A DNA stretch of 40,281 nt. It comes from Microcoleus sp. FACHB-DQ6 (GTDB lineage Bacteria > Cyanobacteriota > Cyanobacteriia > Cyanobacteriales > Microcoleaceae). The translations under genes were made by a program, and so were the position numbers. A model generated the notes under the pieces. It was not told the origin of the DNA and did no database searches. It was given only the letters and a program-made list of their open reading frames with translations. Shown here in pieces: positions 7,328 through 18,030 of this stretch. Numbering within the stretch: position 1 is the stretch's first letter; each line of letters opens with the position of its first letter. The stretch is from assembly GCA_014695175.1 (NCBI GenBank), contig JACJNV010000244.1, positions 1 through 40,281 of the forward strand. The letters run 5' to 3'.

Positions 7328-7436
7328 AAACATAACCTGGGTTAGTCTCAAATATAATCTACGATATTTTTTTTGGGAAAATTTGTAGGATTTTGGAAAT
7401 AAACCCTCGGCAATTGCTGAGGGTTTATTGTTTTTA
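7328..7436 (+). ncRNA. Candidate intergenic small RNA of about 105 nt
   Basis: Bounded by the TATAAT at 7316-7321 and the hairpin plus T-run at 7398-7435. No open frame or ribosome site is seen inside. It does not match the cyanobacterial Yfr1 or Yfr2 motifs I know. The call rests only on promoter-like and terminator-like flanks. Confidence 0.22.
7398..7435 (+). terminator. Intrinsic terminator
   Basis: AATAAACCCTC pairs perfectly with GAGGGTTTATT across a short GGCAATTGCT centre that adds two more pairs, and the right arm is followed by GTTTTT. No plus-strand protein gene ends here, so it ends an unseen transcript or acts on the minus strand ahead of the PPOX pseudogene. Confidence 0.65.
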
Positions 7437-7632
7437 TTAAATGGCGATCGTCTAATGAATTAATAAAAGCATTTTTTCCTAACGGGACTTAAACAAATTT
7501 TCAGCCCAGATAACGCCCAAACTCGCTTTATCTGCAACTTAGGCGTCCATGTTTTATTGTTACCAGCGAACAAAAGGCGATCGTCCCCTAGAATTCTCTG
7601 ACACTAGATATAATCCGCGATCAAAAAACATC

Positions 7633-7686
7633 GCCGCATAACCGCAGCGCGCAATTTAGTGATGGTTCACGCTGCGGTTATGCGGC
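7633..7686. repeat. Perfect 17-bp inverted repeat, 20-base spacer
   Basis: GCCGCATAACCGCAGCG at 7633-7649 and its exact reverse complement at 7670-7686. The right arm is followed at once by AAGGCGATCGGC. This could be a small REP/MITE-like element or part of a structured RNA; no copy elsewhere in the window. Confidence 0.7.
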
Positions 7687-8087
7687 AAAGGCGATCGGCT
7701 TGACGCTAATGACTCGCCCTGTCTGGCGTCACTGCGGAGCCTGGTCTATAAATCCCTCAAACGCTTGAAATCTCTTAGTTTGTGGGTGTACACTGCCCTC
7801 ATAGCGTATTGGTGCGATCGACCGGCTTGACCTCATCCTACAGGCTGGCGATCGGCAATAAACCTAGTTTATTCTTAATCACCTGTTAAAAGAATCAGAT
7901 TTAACGATCGCAGCCTTCAATATTTCAAGGATTTGAGGGTCTTCTTCACCACCTTGACAGGGCTGGCGCTCATAACATAGAGTAGAATTTTTGCCGCATC
8001 CTAAGAGCGATCGAGTACGTCCTAGGCTTGACATTGTAAATATTTTGACTGTTGCTATAAGTTTGAGTTAAACGGATATTTTTATTT

Positions 8088-9314
8088 ATGAAGTATAATC
8101 GATTTCAAGAATTAGATATGATGAGAGGCTTTGCTGCCTGCTGGGTAGTGGGGGTTCATTTTTGGTATTTCAATTTCTTGCCTCCTTTTTTTGGATACAG
8201 CCACTTTTTCGAGTATGCAAAAGTAGTAGGTCCAGCCTCGACGATTGCTAAGTTTTTTCCCCTCCCCTTTAAGAGTCTAGGCAATATAGTTTTTGATTTG
8301 CTGAATATATTTTTCTTGCTTGGATATCAGGGAGTTCATATTTTTTTCATTCTCAGTGGTTTTGGACTGGCTTATTCAAGAATTTTAAAACCTGATGAAA
8401 GCTGGATAAATTTTATGAGGAAAAAATTTATCCGGATCTACCCTACCTACTGGATACTTTTAGCTGTATCTTTGATAATTCCTCGGTTAAGAGCGGATTT
8501 ATTTTATGGCTACTTTGATTGGTGGTCATTTTGGAGAAGTTGGATAATTCTCGATAAAGCAATACCATTTTCTTGGTTTATGTTTCCCCTAATTCAATTT
8601 TATTTGGGTTTCTTTTTGATATTTAAGTGTTTACAAAAATTTTCTCTTAAACAGTTTCTTTTAATCTCTTTTTTAATTAAAGTCACCTATACTTTTTTAG
8701 TTTTGATCTTAGGATTTAACCTGTTTAAACCAATATTGGGCGACATGATTTATCCCGGTTATTTAGCAATTTCAAGGTTATTTGAGTTTTGTTTAGGAAT
8801 GGCAATGGCAAAAGTTTATGCAAGTAATCCTACTCTATTAATTAATTACCTAACTAAGCCAGTCACAATAGCCCTAGCAATAATTTTTGAAATATTGGGT
8901 ATTATGGGTTCCTTCACATTTTCCAATGAAATAAAATTTTTCGGCGTGATTTTACCTGTGGGACTGTCTTTTTATGATGCTTTCATTGGATTTGGCATAT
9001 TTGTAATTATTTTTAATTTGTGTAGACTTTTAATAAAAATTTCTGACTTAACAACGAGATTTTTAACATGTATTTCTAATATTTCCTATGAACTATATTT
9101 AACGCAATTTATAGGGTTAATTGTTATACCGAAATATTTTACTGTGGTTGTGCGAGGTGAACCTTCACTTTTGACGGCGAGTCGTGCTATTTTACTTTAT
9201 GTATTAATTATTGAAATTTGTATAGTTAATGCTTTTTTATTACAACAGCTAACAAACTCGATCGCCCGTCGAGTTAGATTAGCGATGGGTTTCTTTACCT
9301 CGGGCATAAAATAA
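8088..9314 (+). CDS. Membrane acyltransferase 3 family protein (OafA/ExoZ-like)
   Basis: 408 residues, strongly hydrophobic, with about ten membrane segments. Near the N-terminus is the R-x10-H motif of the acyltransferase 3 family (R13 and H24 in LDMMRGFAACWVVGVHF), followed by GVHIFFILSGF and RKKFIRIYPTYW, both standard landmarks. These enzymes move acetyl or similar groups onto sugars of exopolysaccharide, O-antigen or glycolipids. The glycosidase gene starts 24 bases downstream on the same strand, so both may act on one surface glycan. The gene is much richer in A+T than its neighbours and I find no full HIP1 site in it, a sign of recent acquisition. Confidence 0.88.
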   Translation: MKYNRFQELDMMRGFAACWVVGVHFWYFNFLPPFFGYSHFFEYAKVVGPASTIAKFFPLPFKSLGNIVFDLLNIFFLLGYQGVHIFFILSGFGLAYSRILKPDESWINFMRKKFIRIYPTYWILLAVSLIIPRLRADLFYGYFDWWSFWRSWIILDKAIPFSWFMFPLIQFYLGFFLIFKCLQKFSLKQFLLISFLIKVTYTFLVLILGFNLFKPILGDMIYPGYLAISRLFEFCLGMAMAKVYASNPTLLINYLTKPVTIALAIIFEILGIMGSFTFSNEIKFFGVILPVGLSFYDAFIGFGIFVIIFNLCRLLIKISDLTTRFLTCISNISYELYLTQFIGLIVIPKYFTVVVRGEPSLLTASRAILLYVLIIEICIVNAFLLQQLTNSIARRVRLAMGFFTSGIK

Positions 9315-9338
9315 CCTAAATTAGTAGTTAATAATCAA

Positions 9339-10781
9339 GTGTTATCAAAAACTAGAATTCTGAATTTGTTTCTAGGCCTTTTAATTGCCATCAGCCTAGA
9401 GTTGTTCATCGGAACGACAACTTTTGCTCAAAACATCGAAACAATTAAAATTTCCGGTACTGCTGCGGGTGTTAGCACTCGCTACATCGGTGCAGTCGAA
9501 GGCAATATCAATTTCGACATCAAAGATTTGCAAGATTTGGGAATTAATACCTACCGCATTTACGGCGGGATGTCCCGGTGGGAACCAGAAGACGACGACG
9601 GTCAATACGGTTGGCCGTCTATTGACGAAATTAAGACAAATCCCAATATAATTAATTGGGCGCACTGGGATCAGATTATGACTAATCCGCCCCAGGGTAG
9701 CGATTATTGGTGGTCGGGAGAACCTGGTACAGTTTGGCAAGGCAATGCCAGGACGATTTTTAATACTCTAAAAGAAGCAAATATTCGCCCGGTTGTCAGC
9801 ATTCGCAATGTTGATAATAGCTGGAATCCGAGTTGGGCGCTGCAACTGAATCCGCCGCGCACCGGAGAAGATTGGAACGAGTGGTGGGAACACGTTTTTG
9901 CTACGGTTTATTGGCTGAATGTTCGCAATGATTACCGCGTTGATGATTGGGAAATTCACAACGAACCGGACAATCGCGATCAGGGTTGGGGCGGGACTAG
10001 GGCTGACTATTTTGAATTGGTTAAGGTGGCAAAAGATGCGATCGACTTTGTTTATAAAACTTATTTGCCCGATCGCACTTACCGCATCCACGGCCCGAAA
10101 ACCGTAGGAGGCAGCAATTGGCCGGCTAGTGCTTTGCAGGAAATACCGAATTATTTCGATACAGTCAATGTCCACAACTACGATGCAGATATTTCTAACT
10201 ACACCCGCAAAGTGCGCGGCTGGATGAACGGTACTGTCCGCGCTAACTCGCAGCTTTGGGTAGGAGAATGGGGAACTTACGAGATTAGCTACGGCGATTT
10301 ATCTTTAGCTTTAAATTTGATTAAGAATTTGATTCGAGGTTCCCAACCGGAGGATAATTATATTTACGGCAGTCACATATTCTGTTTGTACGACTGGGGA
10401 AAGGTGGGACTGGCGGAAGGTTTGCTAGGGGACGGGGGAAAACGGCGCGCGGGCTACTATGCTTTGCGGATGGGAATTAGGGCTTTGCAGGGCGGGAAAG
10501 CTACCTTTTTTCCTATCACTAACAGTTCGGATTTAATGGCAGTTGCAACTCTTGATGCTAGCAAGAAGGTTTACTTGTTGGTTGTCAATGACCGAGCAAC
10601 ATCTTACACTGTTAATGCTGATATTTCGGAGCTGATAAAAACTGGTAATGGCACGGTGCGGGAGTTCAGTTCTAAAACAATGGATGAGGTTGTTGGTAGC
10701 TTAAGGCTGAAGGGCGGCAATGCGAGTTTTGCACTGGCGGGGAACAGCGCTATTCTCATCAAGTTCGATCGCCAGAATTGA
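9339..10781 (+). CDS. Secreted clan-A glycoside hydrolase-like protein (GH5/GH39-like)
   Basis: 480 residues from a GTG start. Residues 1 to ~30 form a signal peptide (LFLGLLIAISLELFIG, then TTTFA before QN). The body looks like a TIM-barrel glycosidase with the two glutamates of clan GH-A: E209 in WEIHNEPD (acid/base, after strand 4) and E310 in LWVGEWGTYE (nucleophile, after strand 7). Residues from ~400 on (KVYLLVVNDRATSY ... SAILIKFDRQ) resemble the beta-sandwich that closes GH39/GH30-type enzymes. The family number and substrate are uncertain. It is exported and probably works on extracellular polysaccharide with the acyltransferase encoded just upstream. Confidence 0.8.
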   Translation: MLSKTRILNLFLGLLIAISLELFIGTTTFAQNIETIKISGTAAGVSTRYIGAVEGNINFDIKDLQDLGINTYRIYGGMSRWEPEDDDGQYGWPSIDEIKTNPNIINWAHWDQIMTNPPQGSDYWWSGEPGTVWQGNARTIFNTLKEANIRPVVSIRNVDNSWNPSWALQLNPPRTGEDWNEWWEHVFATVYWLNVRNDYRVDDWEIHNEPDNRDQGWGGTRADYFELVKVAKDAIDFVYKTYLPDRTYRIHGPKTVGGSNWPASALQEIPNYFDTVNVHNYDADISNYTRKVRGWMNGTVRANSQLWVGEWGTYEISYGDLSLALNLIKNLIRGSQPEDNYIYGSHIFCLYDWGKVGLAEGLLGDGGKRRAGYYALRMGIRALQGGKATFFPITNSSDLMAVATLDASKKVYLLVVNDRATSYTVNADISELIKTGNGTVREFSSKTMDEVVGSLRLKGGNASFALAGNSAILIKFDRQN

Positions 10782-11338
10782 AGCTCAAATCCTCTCGGCC
10801 ATAATTGGGATAAGATAGAATTAGTTATGCTCAGAATTATTTATTTTCTGCCTGTTTGGCCCTGGAACCCTGGAACCCTGGAACCCTTGAACCCTCGAAC
10901 CCCTAATTGCACAGTTGCCATACCTAAGTCGTCCTGTTGTGATTCCCCTCCTGTCGCTGGTAAATTGGTAGCGTGCAGGTATCTTGCCTCAAACAGAATG
11001 CGAGCGAGAGTTCCGTTGAGGGGCAGAAAGTAGGGTGCAGTCTAGACAATCGCAGAAATTCTTGCTCGTAAACCCGCAGCAGTTAGGCTAGGCGAGGAAT
11101 TACCCGCCCGCTTTCATCTGGGCCCTCTGGCAGATAGCATTGGTTCTGAAAGTCAGAAGCCGTCAATTATCAGGATATGGCACGGAATTAATTTTAAATG
11201 CCAAGATGCTGGAAGTAGCGGTGAGTTTAATCGTACAGAAACTTTGAGCGCGCTGGGAAATCTCGCGGGCAAAGCCTCTCAATCAACCTGCTGCCCGCGA
11301 TCGGGTTTTTCCAACAAATATCACTTTTATGCCCCCTG
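10782..11338. other. 557-base gap ahead of the large sensor kinase
   Basis: Holds the octamer tandem repeat at 10861-10900. A 68-residue frame at 10827-11033 is built from that repeat and is not believed. Nothing else was recognised; the kinase promoter must lie here but no clear pair of hexamers was found. Confidence 0.5.
10861..10900. repeat. Tandem octamer repeat CCTGGAAC, five units
   Basis: Three perfect units CCTGGAAC are followed by CCTTGAAC and CCTCGAAC. Short tandemly repeated sequences of this kind are common between genes of filamentous cyanobacteria and vary in copy number. Confidence 0.85.
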
Positions 11339-14300
11339 ATGTTTATTCCCTCCCTCAGTCAGGTCATCAACCGCAATCCCCTCACCGTCACCCCTGAGAC
11401 GCCCATAGAAAAGGCGATCGAGCTGATGAGTAGCACAGGCGCCAGTTACGTCCTCGTGGTAGAACCGCGCGGGAATTTTCAACTCGGAAATCTCATGAAC
11501 GGAACTTCCCGACAATCGCGGGAACAGTCGGGTTTCTACAACGGCGTACCGCGTGCGGTACACGCAGGAGGCAACGGGCTGAGTCTCAACGGCTCAAAAG
11601 CTCCCTATGCGGGCGGCCAGACAGTGCTGGGGATTTTTACAGCGCGAGATGTCGTACAGCTAAATTCGATCGGGGCTGCTTTGAGCGGATTTGCGATCGA
11701 GCAAATCATGATCCGAACCGTAACTGTAGCCCGAGAATCGGAAATTCCCGACTTTTTTGCCTTAGCAAATCTCTTGGAGAAAAATCAGATCAGCCATTTG
11801 CCCGTCGTCAGCGAGGCTGAAGAACTTGTCGGTTTAATTAGCTCTCAAAGCTTGGTGCAAATGTTGCAGGGAATTGGGGAATCGACACCAAAAGCAATTA
11901 GCAGCGCTTCGCCACCTGCGGCTTTCGCATTCCCTCCGCCACTGCCAATTCTGAATCAGAAATTAGAGCTACCCGCAAATTTAATTAAACTTTATCAAAT
12001 CCCTCAAATAGCAGGCTCGCGAATAATTCACGCTCCTTCTAATTCTTCTGTTCGCTATTTGGCGCAACTGATGTTTAGACACAATGTTAGTTATGTATTA
12101 ATCACTGAAACCCCCGAGCAACACTCGACGGGTGGGGCTCACAATTCCAAATTTACAAATCCCAACCTTCACAAACTGGTTGGGGTGGTAAGTTCGCGGG
12201 ATATTGTGCAGTTGCAGGCGCTGGGAAGAGACTCTAACAAAATTAAAGCGGGAGCAATTTGCAGCAGTTCGCCGCCGCTGGTGCGATCGCACTCTAGCCT
12301 CGAAGCAGCCGTCGCGCTGCTGCAAAAACACTACTGCCAGTTACCTTTATTAGTCATCAACGAAACAAATCACCCGATCGGGATTATCAATCCTAAAACT
12401 ATCCTTTTACAAGCCCTTGATTCAAAATCTCTGCATTCTGGCTTGATCGCTTTGCAGCGCCAGCTAGAATCTAGCAACGCTCAATACAAAAAACTCTCTG
12501 CAGAAATACAGCGGACAGCAGCAAATAGCCACGAGGTGGCTGAAATTTCTCACCACAGTTTCGTAGAGCGGCCAAATCTCCCCCCTGCAGTCAACAATCA
12601 GGGGATTTGGGACTGGAATCTCGAAACAGATGAGTTTTTTTATTCGGCGCGGTGGCAAGAAATGCTGGGCTACCAAGAAGGGGAAATCTCGAATCGCCGA
12701 TCGGAATGGTGGAGTCGCATCCACCGAGATGATATTGACTCGGTAAAGGCAGCTTTAGAAGAACACTTCGCCGAAAAGACACCGGATTTTGCAGCAGAAT
12801 ATCGGATGTACTGTAAAGACGGCAGCACTGTCTGGGTGCTGAATCGAGGTCAAGTTTTACGCAGCGCTACCGGCAAACCGCTGCGGGTAGTAGGAACTCA
12901 TACAGATATTACTCCAAACAAGCAGTTTGAAGTCAAAAACCGCGAGCACGATCGAGAACAATTCCATCTATTTGACTCTTTGAAAGCAACAGTAATTTTC
13001 CACATAGATGCGGCGGGGGTTTGGAAATTTCTCAACCGCGCTTGGACGGAGATTACGAATTTTTCGGTGTCCGAAAGTTTGGAAACTAATTTTTTAGAGT
13101 GGGTGCATTCAGAGGAGCGCGATCAATGTGCAAATTTATTGGAGTCTTTGCTGTCGGGGAAGTCGGAATTTGAACGCCGAGAACTGCGATTTAAGTCCAA
13201 GTCGGTTTCGGGTAAAAACTCCTTGGGAATTCACAGTAATTCCGGCTTTGTTTCCGTGGAACTATTTGCCCAAGTCCGCCGGAATTCCCAAGGCGAAATA
13301 GCGGGAATTTTCGGGACTTTACACGATGTCTGCAACCGCCTCGAAGGAGTTGAGGAACTGCGGGAAAGCGAGCGCGCAATTCGATCGCTCTACGAGGTAA
13401 TGGTGACCTCGGAAGGCTCTTTTGACGATCGAACGATCCGGTTGCTGGCAATGGGCTGTAGTCAGTTTGGAATGGATATCGGGCTGTTGGGCAGGGTTTT
13501 GGGCGATCGCTACGAAGTGATTGCGGCTTATGTACCGGAAGATTTTCCCTTTGGATTTGCTAAAGGAGACGGTTTTGCTTTGAGCAGAACCTTTGAGCGA
13601 GAGGTTTTGCGATCGAGCGAACCTATTTCTGTCGAATCAGCCGGCACTACTCAGTGGCGCAACCACCCCGCTTACAGCGTCCGCAAGTTGGAGGCTTTTG
13701 TGGGGACGAGGGTAATAGTCCAAGGGCGAGTTTTTGGCACTTTGAGCTTTACTTCCCGCACCACTAAATCTCCTTTTAAACCGCTGAATTTTGAAATTTT
13801 AAAGTTGATGGGCAATTACATCGGCGCAGAAATTGCCCGCGAAGAGCGAGAGCGAACTTTGCAACGTCAGTACCAGCGCGTTTTACTACTCAAACAAATT
13901 ACTCAAAAAGTGCGATCGACCTTAGACACTCAAGAAATTTTTCAAACTACCGCCACCCAAATCGGCCGCGTATTTGGTGTCAATCGCTGTACAATTCACA
14001 CCTATCTTTCCGAACCTTATCCCCACCTTCCTTGCGTCGCGGAATACTTAGAACCCGGTCACGAATCGGCTTTAGATTTAGAACTTTCTGTCACTTATAA
14101 CCCCTACACAGAAAAACTCCTCGCTGAAGATATAGCCCTGGCATCTCCCGATGTCTTTGCCGATCCTTTGCTGGAATCTTCGGGGCCGATGTGCCGCCGC
14201 ATCGGATTAAAATCTATGTTGGCTGTTCGCACTTCCTATCAAGGAGAACCAAATGGAATTATTACTTTGCACCAGTGCGATGCAACTCGCCAGTGGAATC

Positions 14301-16831
14301 CCGACGAAATTGAACTGTTAGAAGATGTGGCCGCGCAAGTTGGAATTACCTTAGCTCAAGCACAACTTTTAGAAACCGAAGTTCAGCGACAGCGACAGTT
14401 AGCCGAGCAAAATGAAGCTTTGGATCAAGCACGACAAGCGGCGGAAGTTGCTAATAGAGCTAAGAGCGAATTTTTAGCAACTATGAGTCACGAAATCCGC
14501 ACTCCTATGAATGCGGTAATCGGGATGACGGGCTTGCTGCTGGATATGGAACTAACTCCTGAACAGCGAGATTTTGTGGAGACAATTCGTACCAGCGGCG
14601 ATGCTTTGCTGACTATTATTAACGATATTCTCGACTTTTCTAAGATTGAATCTGGAAAATTGGATTTGGAACGCAGCCCCTTTGAGCTGCAAAACTGTAT
14701 AGAAGAATCTCTGGAATTACTGGCTCCGAAAGCCTCAGAAAAAGGTTTAGAGCTGGCTTACTTTATAGATGATTCTGTTCCGAAAAACATCTTAGGAGAT
14801 GTCACGAGGCTGCGCCAAATTTTGGTAAATTTGCTAGGAAATGCAGTTAAGTTTACAGAATCTGGAGAAATTGTGGTGTGCTGTACGGCTAGGGAAATTG
14901 AAGAAGTAGCTGCTAACAGTTCGCCAGATAAAATTAATATTCTAGAGCCGCGACCGCTAGCAATTAACCAGGGAGAGTTGGCACGTAGCAGACAATACGA
15001 GATTCAATTTGCTGTCCAAGATACGGGAATTGGCATTCCGCCAGACCGGATGGATCGCCTGTTTAAAGCTTTTTCGCAGGTGGATGCTTCGACAACGCGA
15101 CATTACGGCGGGACGGGTTTAGGACTGGCTATCAGCCAGCGTTTGAGCGATATGATGGGGGGTACAATGTGGGTTGTCAGCCAGGTTACTCCGGGAAGTT
15201 CTAAGTCTCAACCGGCCGTTTCTGCGATCGGACAAAGTATCGCTGGAATGTCGCCTGCAGAATTTACTCCGCCGTCAATATCCGGTTCGGGTTCGATTTT
15301 TTATTTCACGGTGACTGCTGAAGCGAATGACATCCGGGCTGAGGAAAAAAGGCCCGAATTTGCCGCTGGTAAGCACTTGTTAATTGTTGAGCATCATGCC
15401 ATTAATCGGCAAGTTTTGATCCGGCAGGCAGAGTCTTGGGGAATGATACCCGTGGCTGTAACTTCGGGTGCTGAGGCTTTGGAAATCATCAAAGGAAACT
15501 CGCCGCTCGATTTAGCTATTTTGGCGATGAATCTACCCGATATGGACGGTGTGGCTTTGGCTGTGGAGATTCGGAAATTTGAGCTGAGCAATTTGTCTGG
15601 CGGCGACGGTCTAAATCCGAATGGCATCGTTAAAAACACTCGCAAAATAGCACTACCTTTGGTGCTGTTTACTTATTTAAGTAAGGCGGAAGTTTGGAAA
15701 AAACTTGAAACTACAGAAGTACATTTTTCTGCTTTTTTAACTAAGCCTTTAAAACAGTCCCAGTTTTATAATGTGTTGCTGCAAGTTTTTGGATATGTTA
15801 CTGGCCGAAGCGGCAGGGGAGAAGTTTCAAATGTGGCGACTTTGACTTCGGGATTGAAGTATTTTGAAAATTCTCAAGAACAGCACCGCGTGCAGCGGAC
15901 GCCTGCTGTTTTGAGGCAGGTTGGAACCAATTCTGCCGGACAGGATGCAGCTAATTCTAGTCAGATTCGGATTTTGTTGGCCGAGGACAATGTGGTGAAT
16001 CAAAAAGTTGCTACGCATTTACTCGACAGGATAGGATATCGGGCTGATATTGCAGCTAATGGGTTGGAGGTTTTGGAGGCGCTGAAGCGGCAATCTTACG
16101 ATGTTGTGCTGATGGATGTGCAGATGCCGAACATGGATGGGTTGGAAGCGACGCGCCGCATTTGTCAGGAATGGCCTGCTAACAAGAAGCCGAGAATTAT
16201 TGCGATGACTGCTAATGCGATGCAGGGCGATCGCGAAAAGTGTCTGGAAGCAGGTATGGACGATTATATTACTAAGCCCGTGCGCCGGGAAGAGTTGGCG
16301 CTCGCCTTGAGCAAGTGTTCACCTCTGAATCGGGATGAATTGGATGCCGTTACTGAGCAAAACAATCAAGATATTTCCGATCGCATTGACAGTGATACTG
16401 CGGCATCTTCGAGCGTTCAACCGGGAGCCGATTCGCCGATTGATTTTCATATTTTGCAAAATCTCCGCGAGCTAGACGATGATGAAGACCCAGATTTTTT
16501 GGGGGAGATCATTAAGATATATTTGGAAGACGCACCGCAACATTTAGAAACTATTAAGGAGGCTATTTTTCTCGGCGATGCTGATAGTTTGAAGCTGGCT
16601 TCTCACACGCTGAAGTCGAGCAGCGCCAATTTAGGAGCGGTGTCTTTTTCTGCTGTTTGCAAGGAGTTGGAGTATATGGGTCGCGTGGCGGTTGAGTCTG
16701 GAGGGGAACAGGTTTTTGATGTGAGTACGGCGCGCGATCGCCTCTTGGAAGCCCAAGCGGAGTGGGAAAAGGTGCGGGCGGCTTTTGAGACGGAATTGGA
16801 AACCGGGAAGTTGCGATCGCAAATAGGATAA
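11339..16831 (+). CDS. Hybrid sensor histidine kinase: CBS x4, PAS x2, GAF x2, HisKA-HATPase, two receivers, HPt
   Basis: 1830 residues, cytoplasmic (no membrane segment). Order: CBS pair (~8-182, interrupted by a ~60-residue linker), second CBS pair (~222-360), PAS domains (~420-535 and ~545-670), GAF domains (~690-845 and ~860-1030), HisKA with H1051 in [11 protein letters not shown], HATPase with DTGIGIP and GGTGLGL, a first receiver (~1345-1490), a second receiver (~1540-1660) with D1593 in [12 protein letters not shown], and an HPt domain with H1756 in [13 protein letters not shown]. The first receiver reads [13 protein letters not shown], with alanine (A1396) at the phosphoacceptor position and EHH in place of the acidic pair, so it cannot carry phosphate. 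CBS pairs usually sense adenosine nucleotides, GAF/PAS small ligands or redox. The phosphorelay would be H1051 to D1593 to H1756. No response regulator gene is adjacent. Confidence 0.93.
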   Translation: MFIPSLSQVINRNPLTVTPETPIEKAIELMSSTGASYVLVVEPRGNFQLGNLMNGTSRQSREQSGFYNGVPRAVHAGGNGLSLNGSKAPYAGGQTVLGIFTARDVVQLNSIGAALSGFAIEQIMIRTVTVARESEIPDFFALANLLEKNQISHLPVVSEAEELVGLISSQSLVQMLQGIGESTPKAISSASPPAAFAFPPPLPILNQKLELPANLIKLYQIPQIAGSRIIHAPSNSSVRYLAQLMFRHNVSYVLITETPEQHSTGGAHNSKFTNPNLHKLVGVVSSRDIVQLQALGRDSNKIKAGAICSSSPPLVRSHSSLEAAVALLQKHYCQLPLLVINETNHPIGIINPKTILLQALDSKSLHSGLIALQRQLESSNAQYKKLSAEIQRTAANSHEVAEISHHSFVERPNLPPAVNNQGIWDWNLETDEFFYSARWQEMLGYQEGEISNRRSEWWSRIHRDDIDSVKAALEEHFAEKTPDFAAEYRMYCKDGSTVWVLNRGQVLRSATGKPLRVVGTHTDITPNKQFEVKNREHDREQFHLFDSLKATVIFHIDAAGVWKFLNRAWTEITNFSVSESLETNFLEWVHSEERDQCANLLESLLSGKSEFERRELRFKSKSVSGKNSLGIHSNSGFVSVELFAQVRRNSQGEIAGIFGTLHDVCNRLEGVEELRESERAIRSLYEVMVTSEGSFDDRTIRLLAMGCSQFGMDIGLLGRVLGDRYEVIAAYVPEDFPFGFAKGDGFALSRTFEREVLRSSEPISVESAGTTQWRNHPAYSVRKLEAFVGTRVIVQGRVFGTLSFTSRTTKSPFKPLNFEILKLMGNYIGAEIAREERERTLQRQYQRVLLLKQITQKVRSTLDTQEIFQTTATQIGRVFGVNRCTIHTYLSEPYPHLPCVAEYLEPGHESALDLELSVTYNPYTEKLLAEDIALASPDVFADPLLESSGPMCRRIGLKSMLAVRTSYQGEPNGIITLHQCDATRQWNPDEIELLEDVAAQVGITLAQAQLLETEVQRQRQLAEQNEALDQARQAAEVANRAKSEFLATMSHEIRTPMNAVIGMTGLLLDMELTPEQRDFVETIRTSGDALLTIINDILDFSKIESGKLDLERSPFELQNCIEESLELLAPKASEKGLELAYFIDDSVPKNILGDVTRLRQILVNLLGNAVKFTESGEIVVCCTAREIEEVAANSSPDKINILEPRPLAINQGELARSRQYEIQFAVQDTGIGIPPDRMDRLFKAFSQVDASTTRHYGGTGLGLAISQRLSDMMGGTMWVVSQVTPGSSKSQPAVSAIGQSIAGMSPAEFTPPSISGSGSIFYFTVTAEANDIRAEEKRPEFAAGKHLLIVEHHAINRQVLIRQAESWGMIPVAVTSGAEALEIIKGNSPLDLAILAMNLPDMDGVALAVEIRKFELSNLSGGDGLNPNGIVKNTRKIALPLVLFTYLSKAEVWKKLETTEVHFSAFLTKPLKQSQFYNVLLQVFGYVTGRSGRGEVSNVATLTSGLKYFENSQEQHRVQRTPAVLRQVGTNSAGQDAANSSQIRILLAEDNVVNQKVATHLLDRIGYRADIAANGLEVLEALKRQSYDVVLMDVQMPNMDGLEATRRICQEWPANKKPRIIAMTANAMQGDREKCLEAGMDDYITKPVRREELALALSKCSPLNRDELDAVTEQNNQDISDRIDSDTAASSSVQPGADSPIDFHILQNLRELDDDEDPDFLGEIIKIYLEDAPQHLETIKEAIFLGDADSLKLASHTLKSSSANLGAVSFSAVCKELEYMGRVAVESGGEQVFDVSTARDRLLEAQAEWEKVRAAFETELETGKLRSQIG

Positions 16832-16870
16832 TTTGTTATATCAATTCCGGTTGCACTTCTCCGGAATAGT

Positions 16871-16898
16871 TGACTGTTGACTGTTGACTGTTGACTGT
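16871..16898. repeat. Tandem heptamer TGACTGT, four units
   Basis: Four perfect copies of TGACTGT between the kinase and livF, followed by degenerate TTGTTA/TTGGT runs and CCCAATGC-type repeats to about 17003. Typical cyanobacterial short tandem repeats. Confidence 0.85.
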
Positions 16899-17004
16899 TT
16901 GAACAATACCGATGCAACCGGAAACGATATTATTTGTTATTTGTTGGTTTTTGGTTGTTAGTTGTCAGTTTCAATAACCAATGCCCCATGCCCAATGCCC
17001 ATAT

Positions 17005-17712
17005 TTAACTTTCACCTAAATATGCTTTGCGAACAGTTTCATTTGACTGCAAATCGCTAGCACTACCGGCGACTACAACCTGACCGGTTTGGATGACATA
17101 GCCGCGGTGGGCTACACTTAAAGCCATGCGGGCGTTTTGTTCCACCAGTAAAATAGTTGTTCCTTCAGCATTAATATCGCGGACGATCGCAAAAATTTGA
17201 CTGACTAACATCGGAGCCAATCCCATACTCGGCTCGTCCAATAATAACAAGCGGGGGCGCGACATCAAAGCCCGGGCGATCGCCAACATTTGCTGTTCGC
17301 CGCCGCTGAGAGTTCCCCCTTTTTGACTAATTCTTTCTCGCAAACGAGGAAATAAATTTAATGCTTTTTCCATATCGGACTTGATACCGAGAGTATCGTT
17401 GCGGAGATAAGCACCCATTTCTAGGTTTTCTTGCACCGTCATTCGCGGAAAAATCAACCGTCCTTCGGGACTTTGAGAAATCCCCAAACGGACGATCGCC
17501 TCTGTAGATAGTGCTTCTAAAGGCTTTCCCTCAAATAATACAGTGCCTTGGCGCGGGCGCAGCAGTCCTTGAATCGTGCGGAGAGTGGTCGTTTTCCCCG
17601 CCCCGTTGCTGCCGATTAATGTCACAACTTCTCCCTGCGAGACTGTTAGCGATACTCCTTTGAGAGCGTGGATATTTCCGTAGTAGGTGTGAATGTCTTT
17701 AATTTCCAACAT
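17005..17712 (-). CDS. livF: ABC transporter ATP-binding protein LivF-type (branched-chain/neutral amino acids)
   Basis: 235 residues, the normal LivF size. Walker A is GSNGAGKTT (34-42), the signature is LSGGEQQMLAIARAL, and Walker B is LLLLDEPSMGLAP; SMGLAP is characteristic of LivF rather than LivG. Partner of LivG in the ATPase pair that drives LivH/LivM. In cyanobacteria the same family forms the N-I neutral amino acid system (NatA-E), so this may be the NatE equivalent. It is separated from livG by the oppositely oriented PEP-CTERM gene, so it has its own transcript. Confidence 0.9.
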   Translation of the reverse strand: MLEIKDIHTYYGNIHALKGVSLTVSQGEVVTLIGSNGAGKTTTLRTIQGLLRPRQGTVLFEGKPLEALSTEAIVRLGISQSPEGRLIFPRMTVQENLEMGAYLRNDTLGIKSDMEKALNLFPRLRERISQKGGTLSGGEQQMLAIARALMSRPRLLLLDEPSMGLAPMLVSQIFAIVRDINAEGTTILLVEQNARMALSVAHRGYVIQTGQVVVAGSASDLQSNETVRKAYLGES

Positions 17713-18030
17713 AATTACTCTTTCTGCTTTGTGCCTTATTATATTATCCCGACTTATTATAAAATTTTATTGCATTTATTTAAAATCAAGCTTTTTTAGA
17801 GTAAGCAGTAATTTTACTTATATCAACACCAGCCCTAGCTCCCCTACAATGTATTTTTAGTAGCTGTGGCGACCAACTTTACATAAGTTTTACTTAAAAA
17901 CAAGATTTCTTGACAGTAGCTTTACAAAAATCTCTAAGTAAATAGCTAGTATTAATACGTAAGCGAAACCAACCGCTACAAGTTACCAATAACAGCACTT
18001 TAAAGTTTTTCAAATTTAAGGAGATTTACC
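17713..18030. promoter_or_regulatory. Divergent promoter region of livF and the PEP-CTERM gene
   Basis: 318 bases, AT-rich, no gene seen. On the plus strand TTGACA (about 17911) is followed after 17 bases by TCTAAG, a plausible -35/-10 pair for the PEP-CTERM gene. A strong ribosome site (aaggagat) precedes the ATG at 18031. No clear livF promoter could be picked. Confidence 0.4.

Larger units (their letters stand above)
7193..8087. other. 895-base gap rich in structured repeats
   Basis: No convincing protein gene. The left part carries a good -10 box and an intrinsic terminator that could delimit a small RNA. The middle carries a perfect 17-bp inverted repeat (7633-7686) and many GCGATCG-containing stretches (about 7576, 7689, 7815, 7848, 8007). 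The region upstream of the acyltransferase holds two TTGAC(A/T) hexamers near 8029-8050 but no well-spaced -10 could be chosen. Confidence 0.5.

Noticed and set aside
10827..11033. 68-residue frame after the glycosidase
   Set aside because: Its proline/asparagine-rich start is just the translated octamer repeat, and there is no ribosome site or similarity.
16871..16898. Tandem repeats here, at 10861 and at 35389 as CRISPR arrays
   Set aside because: Units are 7-8 bases with no spacers; no cas genes nearby.
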